Assembly: GCA_013180625.2 (NCBI GenBank)
Contig: SNVD02015926.1
Span: 58,509-122,508 of the forward strand
Source of the DNA: Boswellia sacra
Lineage: Eukaryota > Streptophyta > Magnoliopsida > Sapindales > Burseraceae
DNA: 64,000 nt
Direction: 5' to 3'
This document shows, one piece after another, positions 23,205 to 34,962 of this stretch (positions are counted from its first letter, which is position 1; each line of letters opens with the position of its first letter). Under the pieces are notes generated by a model. The model saw nothing but the letters and a program-made list of their open reading frames with translations. It did not search any database and had not been told where the DNA came from. A program made the position numbers and the translations under genes.

Positions 23205-24014
23205 ATGGTGTCGTTTAGCGAGGCTCCTCCTAGCGATCCAAAGGCCGACGAGAAGATCTTCTGCGCTCAGCGCCAAATCGTCAAAAAGGGTGCCAGTCAC
23301 AAACAAGGTCCCCTCCCTCTCTTTTCACCTCTCTTGATCTTAGATGTAACGATTCATGAGATAATTTTAATATCTGGGTTGGCAGATATCTTTGTTCTTT
23401 TGTCGAGTTTCTGTGGGTCTTTTTGCATCCCTTCGGTTTTGATGATAGATTTCTGGAAGATTAAATTTTGTTTGTTTTGGTCCTTTATTGAATGTATTGA
23501 ACGAGTCAAGCTACGTTAGCGGGACAGTGAGTTTGCAAATCCCAAGTAATCGAAGCTCGGTAGAATTGATCATGATACTTTTTTTTTTTTTTTGCTTTAA
23601 AGCATGTGGGTTTTTGGGATTTTGTTGCTTTGTTTAGACACTTTCAAAAGGATGAATTTTGCGAAGTTTGGATGGTTTCTTGTGTGGTTAGAGATGCAAT
23701 TGCATCTCATGTGCATTTTATGGTCAACTAAGGTGCTTATTACATCAATTTTAGTATTTAATGTCATGGGCAACACGGTTTTGCCATGAGCTTGATGGCA
23801 TACTTATTTGTGAATGTAGTAATCTGCTTTGCGGGTTGTAATGATTTGGCGTTGTGTAATGTTGAGGTGACGTTATTGACTCTAGGAAATTTGATGAATT
23901 TAATTAGTCCAATTTAGCTTTTGGGGAGTCGTGGCTTCTTAGGATAATATTGCTTCTCAAAGATTTTTATGGCGTTTTCAGGACCTAATCTGAATGGACT
24001 GTTTGGAAGGCAAA
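23205..24014 (+). pseudogene. Captured cytochrome c gene fragment (exon 1, intron, start of exon 2)
   Basis: The frame at 23205 begins [17 protein letters not shown] and later reads KGASHKQG, the N-terminus of plant mitochondrial cytochrome c. It ends at 23307 before a GT donor, exactly at the HKQG junction. At 23982, right after TTTTCAG, the sequence continues GACCTAATCTGAATGGACTG (PNLNGL, then FGRQ), the expected next exon. Similarity stops near 24014. Between EKIF and CAQ about three codons are missing, and the haem-binding CAQCH is now CAQRQ, so no haem could attach. Only about 45 of ~112 residues are present, with substitutions. This is a non-functional fragment acquired with its intron by genomic DNA capture, not by retroposition. 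Confidence 0.88.
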
Positions 24015-24247
24015 ACAAGATTTGTTTATAAGTGAAGTCAACAAGGTTTTTGTACAAACACAAATAAGCTAATGGATGACGTCTCTAATCAAACACTCAA
24101 TAATAACAACATAGAAGAGGTGTCTGCTTGAAGTATTCTTCTATACGAAGTCTCTATAGGTTCCCTTTATATGAAGATGATTTTGGGTGGGGGAGGCCTC
24201 AGTGGCTAGGTTGAGGTGGCATAAATAAGAAAAGTTTTGTTGCATTG

Positions 24248-24361
24248 ATGGACACCAAGGATGGAGATGGAATAGAGGCTTGGATTCACTTGACAGAGGA
24301 AGACATGGCCAAATTTGAATTTGATAAAGAGCTTCTTGCTTTTGCTTTCTCTATTTCATGA
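24248..24361 (+). other. Short open frame in the Pack-MULE, possibly a second captured fragment
   Basis: A 37-codon frame beginning MDTKDGDGIEAWIHLTEED, with in-frame coding-like sequence just upstream, ends at a TGA (24359-24361). Its composition (charged, balanced, low in homopolymers) looks more exonic than its surroundings. I do not recognise the source gene. It lies downstream of the cytochrome c piece and inside the same inverted repeats. Confidence 0.3.
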
Positions 24362-25508
24362 TCAGGGGCTTTTTGATTTTTGGCTGCAGGAAAATTTGCT
24401 TATCATCTTAATTGTTGCGAACTTTATCTAATTAAGTTCTTTTTCTTTTTTCATTTAGTTTTTTCTGGTCATGTATATTATATTTAAGATAAATAAATAA
24501 GTACATTAATATTTTAATCTGTTTCTAATTTATCATTTTGATGCTCCTTCTAATTATTGAGTTAGGTCAAAGATATTGGTCCTAATTTTCATTCAAAATT
24601 TTTTTTTCTCTTTAATATTATTAACACTTCGGGTGCTACAATTAGCTTAAGGAGTTTAAGCAAATTTTGTAACAACATGCGGGAGTTGTCAATTGGAACA
24701 GATTTGGAGAAAGAAAATTAGAATAGATTTGAGAGACGTTTAACAAGTCTAGATCTTATTTATTTATTCATTTAGTTAAGGGTAAAATAGTCATTTTACA
24801 TGGCTAAATGTGCGGGGACCATCTCATATTTTAATGACTTTCTTAGGGGTAAAAAGGTCATTTCATCTTTAAAACTTAGGTTAAGGGTATTTTTGTAATT
24901 GTAGTGGTTTTGGATGAAAAAATAATGTATCTAACGGCAAAACTAACAGAAAAGTGGTCTATGATGAATTTCTCAAAAGTTAGGGACGGTGCTTATACAA
25001 AAATGCAAATGTTGTTTTTGTGTAAAATTAGGCTAAAATATATGAGTGGTATGTGAAATTTGGCCAATAATATATGTACACTCACATTACATATAGAAGA
25101 AGTTTGGATGTGCGTGGTTTCATAGAAAGTCAAGTTCATTGAGTGCATCTATCAATTTTAATTTTGAAGCATTATGCTTCTTTGATTTTTTATAGATTTG
25201 GTGTTGCTCAATCTAATGAGTGAACATATGAATCTATTATTAAGTTATTTGTTACTTGATAGTTTAGTATTAAGATTCGAGTGACAAGGTGAATTGATTC
25301 ATAAGTGTTGTGTTCTGAGAGAGAACGGGGTTACATAGACCTTGAGAGAACGAAGTTTGTAAACCAAAGACAATATAATGAATTGCAGCTTTCTTGCTGC
25401 CCATGGATGTAGGATTTCATAGTCGAACCACATAAAATCTCTATGCACTTTTTATTTATAGTCATTTATTATTTATTTCATGACTACCTGTAAACTACCG
25501 ATCCTATT

Positions 25509-25520
25509 GGTATCAGAGCA
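25509..25520 (+). other. Copia-B primer binding site
   Basis: TGGTATCAGAGC is an exact match to the plant copia primer site complementary to initiator tRNA-Met. It marks the end of the Copia-B 5' LTR and the plus-strand orientation. Confidence 0.92.
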
Positions 25521-25809
25521 AGTTTCACTGAGAAAATGGTGAAGATTTATTTCAAATTGATATGTAGTTATGGATTTTCTCATTGGAGGTTTTGTCTCTC
25601 AGCGTCCCTGCTTGATGGACCAAATTATCTTTACTGGAAGGCATGCATGAGAGTTTTTATCAAAACAATTAAGCAAGGAGATAAACAATAATTGAATTTG
25701 GTTGGTCACATCCAACTCCACCGAAGGAGTTTAGTGAAATTAAACTAAAACCTGCATCTAAATGGAAAATTAAGGAGTACAATGTAGCAAACCAGAACTC
25801 TAAAGGTAT

Positions 25810-27110
25810 TGTTGCAAAAATCCACAAGTGCACATAATCATAAGAAGTAATATAGTAAATAAGAAGGATGTCGATCCTGACTATCACCTATTAACTGTTG
25901 AAATTGTTCTAGCTCTAAATTATTTGAAAAGTACATAAAGTGATGAGATTTGAATCCAAAATATAAAAAAGAAAAACTAAAAATTAAATTAATAAGAATA
26001 AATTGACTAAACACTTAAGAAGTATGAAAATTCACCTAGAATGAAAATACTAAGGCATCTTATTTTACCAAACCAATCTAATTCCAAATTCTAATCATCC
26101 AGTCAATTAATTATTACCTATTTGATGGTAAAACATTCTAACTTATCTAAGACCCTCTCTTGAGTAGAATTAGAATTATCCACATGCAATAACAAGTGAT
26201 ATGTCCATGAAAATTTAAAAATACATGGGCACATTAAGATTGATACTATTTTATACAAAAGCCACACGAATCACGTTGGCACATTCATTCTTGTCTTTTT
26301 TTCAATTCATTATATCATAAGAAGCTAAATTACATGCATCATCTCTTGAGTCAACATGCATAACAAATCAGTCAATTATTGGCCAGATAATTGAAAGCAT
26401 TAAACTCAATGATATATACTCAAAAGGAATTATAAAATTCATAACCACATAGAAATAGAATTTGCAATTGTCATGGAGAGGCTATATCGTAGCCTTATCA
26501 AGGCATTTTAGTCATAATAAAGTAAAACAAGTCATCATACCTTTGGAATAAAAAGTATACAAAAAGAAAGAATTAAGAACTTTAAGAGAAAACTGATTAT
26601 AGAATGAGAATCTCAATTGTAGAGACTAACTCCAATTTTGACTTCCTTTCCTTGTTCTTGTTTCCAGGTTAGATTCCTATCCAAAGAATGATGGCTGACT
26701 TTGAAAAACTTAAAAAAAGAAAAAAGATGATTCCTTTCAAAAACCCAAAAAAAGGCTATTTATATTAAGTTGTCTGTGCCGTGAAGCCACGACTTCATTT
26801 TTCTGGAGTTGTGGTTTCGTGGAGAAGTTCACATTTTGGCACTGCAGCTTCACAAATCTGGAGCTGCAGCTTCATGTTTTTGTCTAAAAATTTGTACATT
26901 GAATAATAATGATGTTGTAGCTTCACAAAGTTGAGGTTGTAGCTCTAACTGCTATATCACCAAAATTAAGCTTTTCTCCAAATATTTCCTCCAATTCTCT
27001 CAATTTCACCATAACTTAAAAACGAAGGTAAATCTAATAAAAATTGACCAAAATCAAACAAAATGCCAAGTTAAGTGTACCCAATTAATTATTATAAAAT
27101 TAGCATATCA
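25810..27110 (-). repeat. Gypsy-1 left LTR (3' LTR of the antisense element)
   Basis: Aligns with 37587-38915 along its length. It contains repeated GCAGCTTCA and CTGGAG words around 26770-26950. Just outside, at 27111-27120, AATACCCCCA is the complement of the polypurine tract. Confidence 0.87.
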
Positions 27111-28357
27111 AATACCCCCAAATATCACATATTGCTCGTCCTCGAGTAAAAGAAATATCATAAACTAAAAATAATAAACATGACTCAAAGAGAAATTGGA
27201 AACACAACAAAAACAGAACAAGTAATGATTTAGCTTGATTTCCACATTTGAATCAAAGATTGTTCAACTCTCATACAACAAGGAAAACTCAAAACATTAC
27301 AAAAATCTAGAATTTCAATTCTAAACGCAACCCAACCTTCGTTGAATCCCTTATGTGTCTATATGAACAACCATTCTCAACTTCCTACTTTACTAATGCT
27401 GATCAATTTATGCAAACTCGATTGAATTGATTGATCTCTATGAGAATGAAATTCTCGAACTTCATGTGCCCATTTTTCAAATCAACTTTCCACTAATGTA
27501 GTACAAACATACCACAAAAGGTCTTAATAAAGCTTGTAATATTTGGATTGGGGTAAGGGCTAAGAAAAGAAAGGATATGGAATTCAAAAGGAGGAAATTC
27601 ACTAAGAAGGTAACGTTAAATAATAAGAGGAGATGATTTACAACACTTGCTTGAGCAATCAATGCATGAAGAATATATGTTTCACCACTAACACAAACTG
27701 GCAATTTCTTATCTCATTCGACTTCAACAATTTTTCTTTTACTCCATAACCCCCAAAGTTATTTGTTTGTATTGTTTTACGACTTATGGTCTTTATTATT
27801 TTTGTTTTTTTCTCTGCAACCCTAAAACTTATTAGTTTGTATTTGTTTTGAGCTGTGGACTTCTCAATTTTTTTTTCTCGGTGGCTTTGATATGCAAAAT
27901 ATTGATATTGCTCATTTTGACTCCTTCATATGCCCTCTCTTTCTTCTCTCAAATGACTATGGAAAAACAAATTTCCTTGAAAAAGGGTAGGATGAGTGTT
28001 TATGAGTTAAAGGGTGCCCCTTGAATTGAGTTCCATAGCTTAGGTAAGCATCTGCAAGAGGTCTTGTGGTGCATCGTAGTTGGTAACGTTGGTGAATTAG
28101 GTGAAGTGTGTGGTTAATATGGGTTGATGAAAGAAAGATGGATAATTTGTTCAAGGCTCAAGGGGTGACAAGAGATAGAATAATTAGGGTAGGCTAGAAA
28201 GGTCAAACGCTCCAAAGATGGCCTAAATCATTTCTCTAGGGTGTGTTGCCTAGGATTTTAGCTTGCGAGATCATCAAATAGATTCTAGAGTTTGGTGAGA
28301 CCTTAGAATCTATTCACATAAATATATTTTAAGCTAACAAAGCAACTTATTGATCAT
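27111..28357 (-). other. Gypsy-1 3' non-coding region
   Basis: This lies between the polypurine tract and the nested MULE. I see no supported protein. Short frames on either strand (27477-27704, 27957-28154) have no family features. The long non-coding 3' region is usual for Athila/Tat elements. Confidence 0.55.
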
Positions 28358-28979
28358 GGGCAATTATCAGTGGACTTCCCTTTATTTGCTGCACCATTAA
28401 GTGCCCTACTGACTTTCCCAAAATCATCAAAAAACCTCCAACAGTTAGTCTCCATTCCATCAAATAAGGATAACGATGTAATTTTGTATTATATATAAAT
28501 CTAAAAAAAGAATAAAAAGTGAGATTTTTTCCTTTTCTTTTTCTCTACCCACTTTCTTTCTTCTTTTTCCTTCCTTCTCATTTTTTTTCTTTCTTCCTTC
28601 GTATGTAGCTAGTTTCCCTTCTCTTCTACTCCTTTCTCTTTGCCTCCTCCTATCCCTTTCTCTATACAAACTTAACACAAATGAATGCATCCAATCACCG
28701 CCTCTATTTCTCAGAGACCATCTGTTCCAACACCATTTGCCATGATTATAACAAATAAATTAGAAAAGTTTACATTTAAAATAAATAGCAAATCTCCATT
28801 TTTTCATCAATCTTCTTCCTAATCAAAATTTATCCCAAATCGAATTGAAATCAAATACCCACAAGTCCAAGTACAAATCAAATACATCAACAAATATATT
28901 TAATCTCAAATTTAAAATTCAAAATCAACAAAAAATTGTAATCACACATCAATCATCAAAAAACAATTAGCAGAACACA

Positions 28980-29480
28980 ATCCTGGCCTCTACCCACCCA
29001 ATGCCAACGACCACCTACCCCGACAAGACCCGTAAGCAAATCAACTTGAAGCTCCATATTTCACCATCTTTATCTTCCAAAATCACCATCCAATTGAATG
29101 CTACCACTCTGCATAGCCTCCTCATTGTCGACTCCTACTACCCGACTATCAGAGTAAAGCTTGATATCATCCAGCCATTTGTCAAAATCATCAAAATGTG
29201 GAACTAGCCACCTCTTTGGATCAAAGATGTGCTAAAGGGGCTATTTAGGATTGAACTTTATCCGATTTATCGGTAATAGATAATCTATTTGGGGGGAAAG
29301 GGGTGGGGTTCGACCCTTGCTTTTGCTAATCGTGAATGAGAGGAGAGCTTGGATTCTGGAGGATTTGAGCATGGTGGTGCCACAAATTGCGCGATGCGAG
29401 GATAGCGCAGAGGAGTTTAAGAAGTATTTTGGGGTAGGTGTGTGCGGATGAGGCTTCCATCCTGCCAAAGTCATGGCAAC
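28980..29480 (+). other. Coding-like segment inside the MULE, origin unknown
   Basis: Unlike its AT-rich surroundings, this stretch is balanced in composition. It holds plus-strand frames such as 29001-29207 and, about 29325-29440, one reading RRAWILEDLSMVVPQIARC and then AEEFKKYFG. Stops separate the pieces. It sits inside MULE inverted repeats, so it may be a captured gene fragment. I do not recognise the source family. Confidence 0.35.
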
Positions 29481-29499
29481 CTCGGCACTACTTTTCTAA

Positions 29500-31262
29500 G
29501 TTCTGTGAAGAGACTCAGAAGATCATCACACCAAGCCACAAAGGCAGGGTCTGGAGAAACAAAATAGAGTTGCCACCTTGTTAATTAACTATGGGAAAAA
29601 TATGAGTGACGACAACCTATCCCTGCTTCTGGACCTAACCAACCATCACTCCTTCAGAGTTAGGCTCGGGAATTTAGGTAAAAACTTTTAGTCCGTCCGG
29701 ACAAAGTCTAGCCTCCACTAGGGTTTACTGAGTCGATATTTTCTAAATCATCAATTCTATCCATTTTGATACTAAATTCATTTTGCACATCATCAAATTT
29801 TGTCTTTTTAATTACATGTGGGACAAACAGTTTATATAGATCCATAGAAAGATGGAGGAGAATAAAGTTACATTTACCTTTCAAACAAGAGGAATTTTGG
29901 GTATGGGATTACAACAATTATCCAAATATTACATAAAAGTAAGTGATAATTGAGAGATTCAACACTTCATAATCCATACAAATAGGACAATTCATCACAA
30001 AAATAAAATGATTGGCTTTAAACAAATCATAATAAAAGGATTAAGTATATATGATGGTCATGTATTACTTAGGCAAAACAAGAGGAAAACATATCGTAAT
30101 TAAAAAGAAGAATTCATGACCTGACCTCGAATGGGCATGCACCTACTCTTGGAAGAGGCGTCCACCTCTGCTAGACCAACAATAGGCGCATGCTTGTTCA
30201 TGGCCATAATCAATTCTCTCACATGGCTAAAGGGATTTCATTGAAATTCAACTAAGCGGAAACTCTTCAAAACTTGATTCTAGCAGAGGGTTTAAACTAA
30301 ATATATAACATAATGCTATGATTAATCATTCATCATTCTCATTTTAGACATTCATGCTTTAATCAAAACACCAGCTACTAATATGGCATTATCATGATTT
30401 GTTAAACATGCATTTCTAAATTAAACATGCCTTGACTCAACAAAATGTAACTAATCCTAATCTAATCATGCTTGACTAGGAAGCAAACTAATTAATTAAC
30501 TACCCGACTAATTAACTAATTTAACTAGCAATTAATAAGCTAATTAACTACTAATTAAACATGGCAATGAAAAGAACAATTTAAGAAACTAAACTAAACA
30601 TTACTCCTAAAACATGCTTCTAAACAAAGCAAATAACCTAAATATGCTACCAGCAAAACATTAAAGAATAACTAAGAAAAGAATTAACGAACCGGACCCT
30701 CAATTCTGCACCCTTTTCAAGGGTAATTACCTTACTTCCAAAATCTTGAACTTGAAGAAAACTAGATTGCCAAGGTTTTTTAGAGAAAACCTTGACTAAG
30801 ACAAAGTCTTTAGGAATTAATTTCAAGTGTGCTCCACCAATTCCTCATACGCCTTCCGTGTCTAATACCAAAAATCATAAGTGTTCATATAGGTGAATTG
30901 TAGTAGTGTTAGAAGAGTATTTTTTTTCAATGTGGGATCCTAAGACTAGGCGTGCGTCTCCTTGTCATGGAGGCATGCACCATATTATGTAGGAATCGCG
31001 CTACTCTAGTTGGCTTTTAGGGTCTTTTAGGATTTTTGGGTGGTTCAAGAAGAGTCTAGAAGCTTCCAAGGCGGGTGCCTCTAGGCTGTATAGGCGAGCG
31101 CCTATTCTACTTGTTCTGGTGCCCATTTGGCCTCTTCTTGACTTTTGGACTGCCTTTTTGATTTTGGCCATTTTTTTGGTTTTTGACATAGTTCTCAGGA
31201 AGTTCATAAGCCTTGGTTGAGTGACAAATTCCTTTGATGATGGTACTATGTCTCACTATCAT
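29500..31262. repeat. Dispersed repeat, copy 1
   Basis: The head (about 29535-29740: AAAGGCAGG, AGAGTTG, ACTATGGG, CCTTCAGAG, TAGGCTCGG, CCTCCACTAGGGTTTACTGA) matches a second copy at about 39940-40140. The rest is AT-rich with no ORF of note. It could be a solo LTR or another long non-coding repeat. The ends are approximate and no target duplication was found. Confidence 0.5.
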
Positions 31263-32829
31263 GCCTTAAATTATAGGCAAAAATATAATGCCTATAGTGT
31301 GTTGGTGGATTTGTTGGATATAGGGACAGGTCGAGTGGGAGAGTGCTATCAGATTCTCTTTTTGATAATTTGATAAGAAAAAATAGGTATAGTTCAGTCA
31401 TAAGAAAAGAGACAGAGAGGCTAAGATTTATAGGATTGGGTTGATTGTTTCTTGGGATAAGCTAAGAAAAGTGAAAGAGATTTAAAATAAATAAGTTGTT
31501 TAGTTATTAAGAAAATCTGGATTCGGTTGTTACAATTGAGATTTTAAAATTTTTAATTTCATTTGCCTTATAGTGACAAATAAACAAAATCTAGAATTTG
31601 TGTAAATGTTTTAGTACTGTGGATTTAGTTCATGATGTTGAGATAAAAAAATGTTTGGAAAATGTAGAAAAATAGAAAAAGAGAAAGGAGATGGAGGAGA
31701 GAGAAATTATAGGAGATAAGGGAGAAGGTAGGAGGAAGGAGATGTAAATGGCAGTTAGTAATTGTAATTATTGATACAAAAGATTTGACAATTTAAAAGA
31801 ATAGAGACTAAAGTTTTGAGATATTATGATGATTTTGGAAAAGTCGGGGAGGGAAAGGGGTTCGCTTGATGTTTTGGCAAATAAAAGGGGGTCTAGTAAT
31901 ACTTGCCCTATTGATCATGGTATTGTGCAAATGTGTTCAAATGAACCCAAATAAATCTAAATCATACAAGAGTCAGGCATACAAAAAAATACAACATCTA
32001 TAATTTCCCAAGAGCTATGTCTAGTCAATCCATTTCCTATCATTGGCTATGGTAAATCAAGCTTTCTCAACACTCCGAAAACAACCTTTTTTATTTTTTT
32101 TGATTTCTAATTTTTTTTCATGGAGAATATAGAACAAAATAAACGCATAACATCTAAAATCCTAAGAAGACATAAAACAACTAAACACATATAAGCAAAG
32201 AAAAATGGAAAAATGCTTCTACCCCTAAACTTAAAAATTACATTGTCCCTAATGTAAGCAGCTAAAACAGAAGTGGGTAAAAGTGCACGACCCTGAATGA
32301 TGGTGAAGCATGTCTCAGAAGTCAATTGGAAAGGGATTTTTTTTTAATTACTATTGAAGCTATAACTCAGATTGATGAAGTCGTGGTTTTAAGGTTCTGA
32401 CTTGTGGCCTTGTCATGGTCTTGTGGTTGAATAATGTGAGGTTGCGACTTGAAATGTTTGAATGTGCCATAGTTTTAAGCACTGCAGCTTTACAATTTCA
32501 AGCCGCGGCTTGAAGTTTCTACCAAGGACGAATATTGCAATTGGAATTTTTGCATTTGATGGAGATTCAACTTGTGACCGTCAGAATGACCCCTAAACTT
32601 AATAGGAAACCTATGAATGAAAACCACAATAGGATAAGTTTGGAATTTCTAAAGCACTTAGACAAAAAAAACACACACAAAAGAATTCAATACATTGCAA
32701 AAGAAAAAAAAAATGCAAAGAAAGGTATAAGAATGCTTGGGTTGCCTCCCAAGAAGTGCTTGTTTATAGTCTTTAGCTTAGCTTGGGCCTCTTTGGACCA
32801 CCAACCAAGAAAATCAATGGAGACTTTTT

Positions 32830-33062
32830 GCTTGTTAAAATCTCCTTCGAAATAAGGCTTTAGGCACTGTTCACTAACTTTGGATATCCCTTTTGAGTCA
32901 TTAGAGACTTTAAAGGCACCATATGAAAAAACTTTTGTTATTGTGAAAGGAACAAATCATCGGGATCTTAATTTGCTTGGAAAAAGACAAAGCCTGGAAT
33001 TGTAGAGCAGGACTTTTTGGCCAACTTCAAAATCTCTTTTGTAAATATGTCTTTCATGCGAT
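32830..33062 (-). pseudogene. pol: Gypsy-1 integrase C-terminus remnant
   Basis: On the minus strand the frame reads [14 protein letters not shown], then KLRSRW and a KVFSYGA-type motif, ending LKPYFEG. This is the conserved C-terminal end of Athila/Tat integrases. The upstream catalytic core and the RT are missing, so only the tail of pol survives next to the protease region at 33620. That indicates a large internal deletion. Confidence 0.7.
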
Positions 33063-33617
33063 TTCATGGTTCACTCTTTCTAAAGTTGGCATTCTCATAT
33101 GGCTTACCGAGAAGAGTATACCTTAATTGACCTATAAAAATTGACCTATAAAAGGCTTTTACGGAGTGATCCTTTTCCCCAATGTTATGACTTTTGGCTT
33201 CCTTTTGGGCAAGTAAGGTGGAGATGCTTTTAAGTAACATGCACAATTCCTTGTCCTGGAATTCTTAGAATTGGTTGTACTAGATTGAGTAAGACATGCC
33301 TCAAGTGGGTCCTTAGGATTACTCTCTTCAAAAATTTGTACTACAAGTTCGTCAATTACATCTATGTTGGAGCATGTGTCAAATTGTAGATGGATACTTC
33401 ATTGCCTCAAAGATATTAAACGTAACTTATTCATTGTTCGCTTGTAGTGTAAGTTTCCCCTGTTGCACATCTATGAGAGTTCTCCTTGTGGCTAAAAATT
33501 GTCAACCAAGACCAAGTGGGATTTTTCAATCTTTGATCCATATCTAAAACAATAAAATTTGTAGTGAAAATAAATTTTGCCAACTTTAACAAGCGCATCC
33601 TCTATTATGCCTCTTGG

Positions 33618-34227
33618 TCATTTAATAGATCGATCTACTAATTGAAGTGATACAGTAGTAGCCTTGGCTTCTCCTAACAACAATTGTCTCAAAGTAGAAA
33701 AAGGCATCAGATTTATGCTATCACCTAAATCACACAAAGCTTCATCAAAGTGAGATTTTCCAATTGTACAAGGAATAGTAAAACTCCTTAGATCCTTAAG
33801 CTTTGGTGGCAACTTGTTTTGCAGCAAAGCAGTGCATTCCTCTATCAAAATCACATTCTCGTACTCTCCCAATTTCCTCTTGTTTGATAAAATCTCCTTT
33901 ATAAACTTCACATAGCTTGACATATGTTCCAAGGCATCTGTAAAAGGATTGTTAATATGTAATTTTTTAAAGACATCAAGGGATTTAGAAAATTGTTTAT
34001 CTAACCTATTTATTTAGAAAAGATATAGGAGGAACATAAAGAGGATCGGAAAAGGAAACATGATGATTTCCTAAATTTTTCACAAATTTGTGCAGAACAG
34101 GTGTTGATATTATGACTAGAGAAATTAGCACCATTATTCCATCCTTTCTGACCTTAGAATGTAGATCCATGCTATAGGCTAGGTTTTTGGTCCTTTTTTT
34201 TTCTTTCAATTGTGAGCTCTTTTCCAC
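33618..34227 (-). pseudogene. Gypsy-1 gag end and protease remnant
   Basis: From 34227 downwards the minus strand reads a VPPISF motif of the Athila gag C-terminus. After a gap with stops come MSSYVKFIKEILSNKRKLG, LPPKLKDLRSFTIPCTIG and the protease site CDLGDSINLMPFS, ending LQLVDRSIK. The DLG triad of the aspartic protease is kept. Stops between the pieces prevent a complete product. Confidence 0.78.
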
Positions 34228-34962
34228 TCCTTAAGGTAATGCCTTCACTTGCTCTTTTTAGTTGTTTGCGATTGTGCTTCGAAGCGATCCTGAAGCCTTT
34301 CAATCATTAATTGTGCCAATGGACCAAGTACTGTTCGCTTAATACTTTACAAAGTGTTCTCATTGTTCTTCGAAGCAATGTCATGAATTTGAAATTTAGC
34401 ATCCACCTTGGCAATAAATTGTGCCAATACCTCATCCATATTCAGCTTTTTCTTTTGTTGCTGATTTTGAAAACTTGGTGGAGGCTTGTAAACATTTTGA
34501 AAGTTTTTCCATGAAAAATTTGGATGATTGTGCCATTCTAGATTATAAGTGCTGGAGTAAGGATTATTTTGTCATTGGTAATTTGACACATAATGTGCTT
34601 ACTTTGAACTACTATTGGCGAATGGATTCTCACTTAACAATCAACCCCCACATGATTTCTTGCACAAAATTCAGAAATAGAATTAGCAAATTGAATTGCA
34701 TTCACATTAATACTATTTAATTTATTAGATAAAGTTGCAACTTGAGAAGCTAAAACTGATAATGAATTAATTTCATGAATGCCCTATGCCCTTCTTGTTG
34801 TCACTCTATCTACTGGGCATTGATAGTTGTTGGTTGCCATCTCCTCAACCAACTCGTAAGCTTCTTTAGGTGATTTCTTCATCAAGGTTCCTCCAGCTAC
34901 TGCACATCAATCATTGTTCATGTTGTAGGTTGCAAATCATTTTAAAAGGTTTGCACTTGAAT

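Larger units (their letters stand above)
22890..25066. mobile_element. Pack-MULE with a captured cytochrome c fragment
   Basis: The termini GGGCAAATCTCATATACCAC (22890) and, inverted, TGGCCAAATTTCACATACCA (from 25066) extend as imperfect inverted repeats for about 140-160 bases. They share TATATTTT, TTTTGCACAAAAA-like, GAGAAATTCATCATAG and GTTAGTTTT blocks. The 9 bp ATAATATAT is perfectly duplicated at 22881-22889 and 25067-25075, the signature of Mutator-type insertion. There is no transposase inside. It carries cytochrome c exon and intron sequence (23205-24014) and perhaps a second captured piece (about 24225-24361), so it is a 2.2 kb Pack-MULE. Confidence 0.88.
22546..25507 (+). repeat. 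Copia-B 5' LTR, interrupted by a Pack-MULE
   Basis: The probable start is TGTTAAGTCC at 22546 and the end lies just before the primer site at 25509. Removing the MULE and one target copy leaves roughly 0.77 kb. The layout resembles the Copia-A LTR: blocks of TCCTAAT and TAGGA before a TATATATGTAC stretch, then a CAGCT...GTGGACGTAGG-like block and ACCACATAAAATC before the primer site. The matching 3' LTR is not in the window. The LTR end is uncertain by a few bases. Confidence 0.6.
28358..31909. mobile_element. Mutator-like element inside Gypsy-1, with captured sequence
   Basis: The left end GGGCAATTATCAGTGGACTT (28358) matches the inverted right end (from 31909), sharing TTTTATTTG, CTTTCCC and CCAAAATCATCA blocks over about 120 bases. 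ATTGATCAT is perfectly duplicated at 28349-28357 and 31910-31918, a 9 bp MULE target duplication. No transposase is present. Inside are a coding-like segment (about 28980-29480) and a dispersed repeat (about 29500-31262). Confidence 0.82.

Noticed and set aside
23205..23519. Cytochrome c as a functional gene with a 104-residue product
   Set aside because: The frame reads through the exon 1 donor into intron sequence, lacks CXXCH, and the rest of exon 2 and exon 3 are absent. It is a captured fragment.
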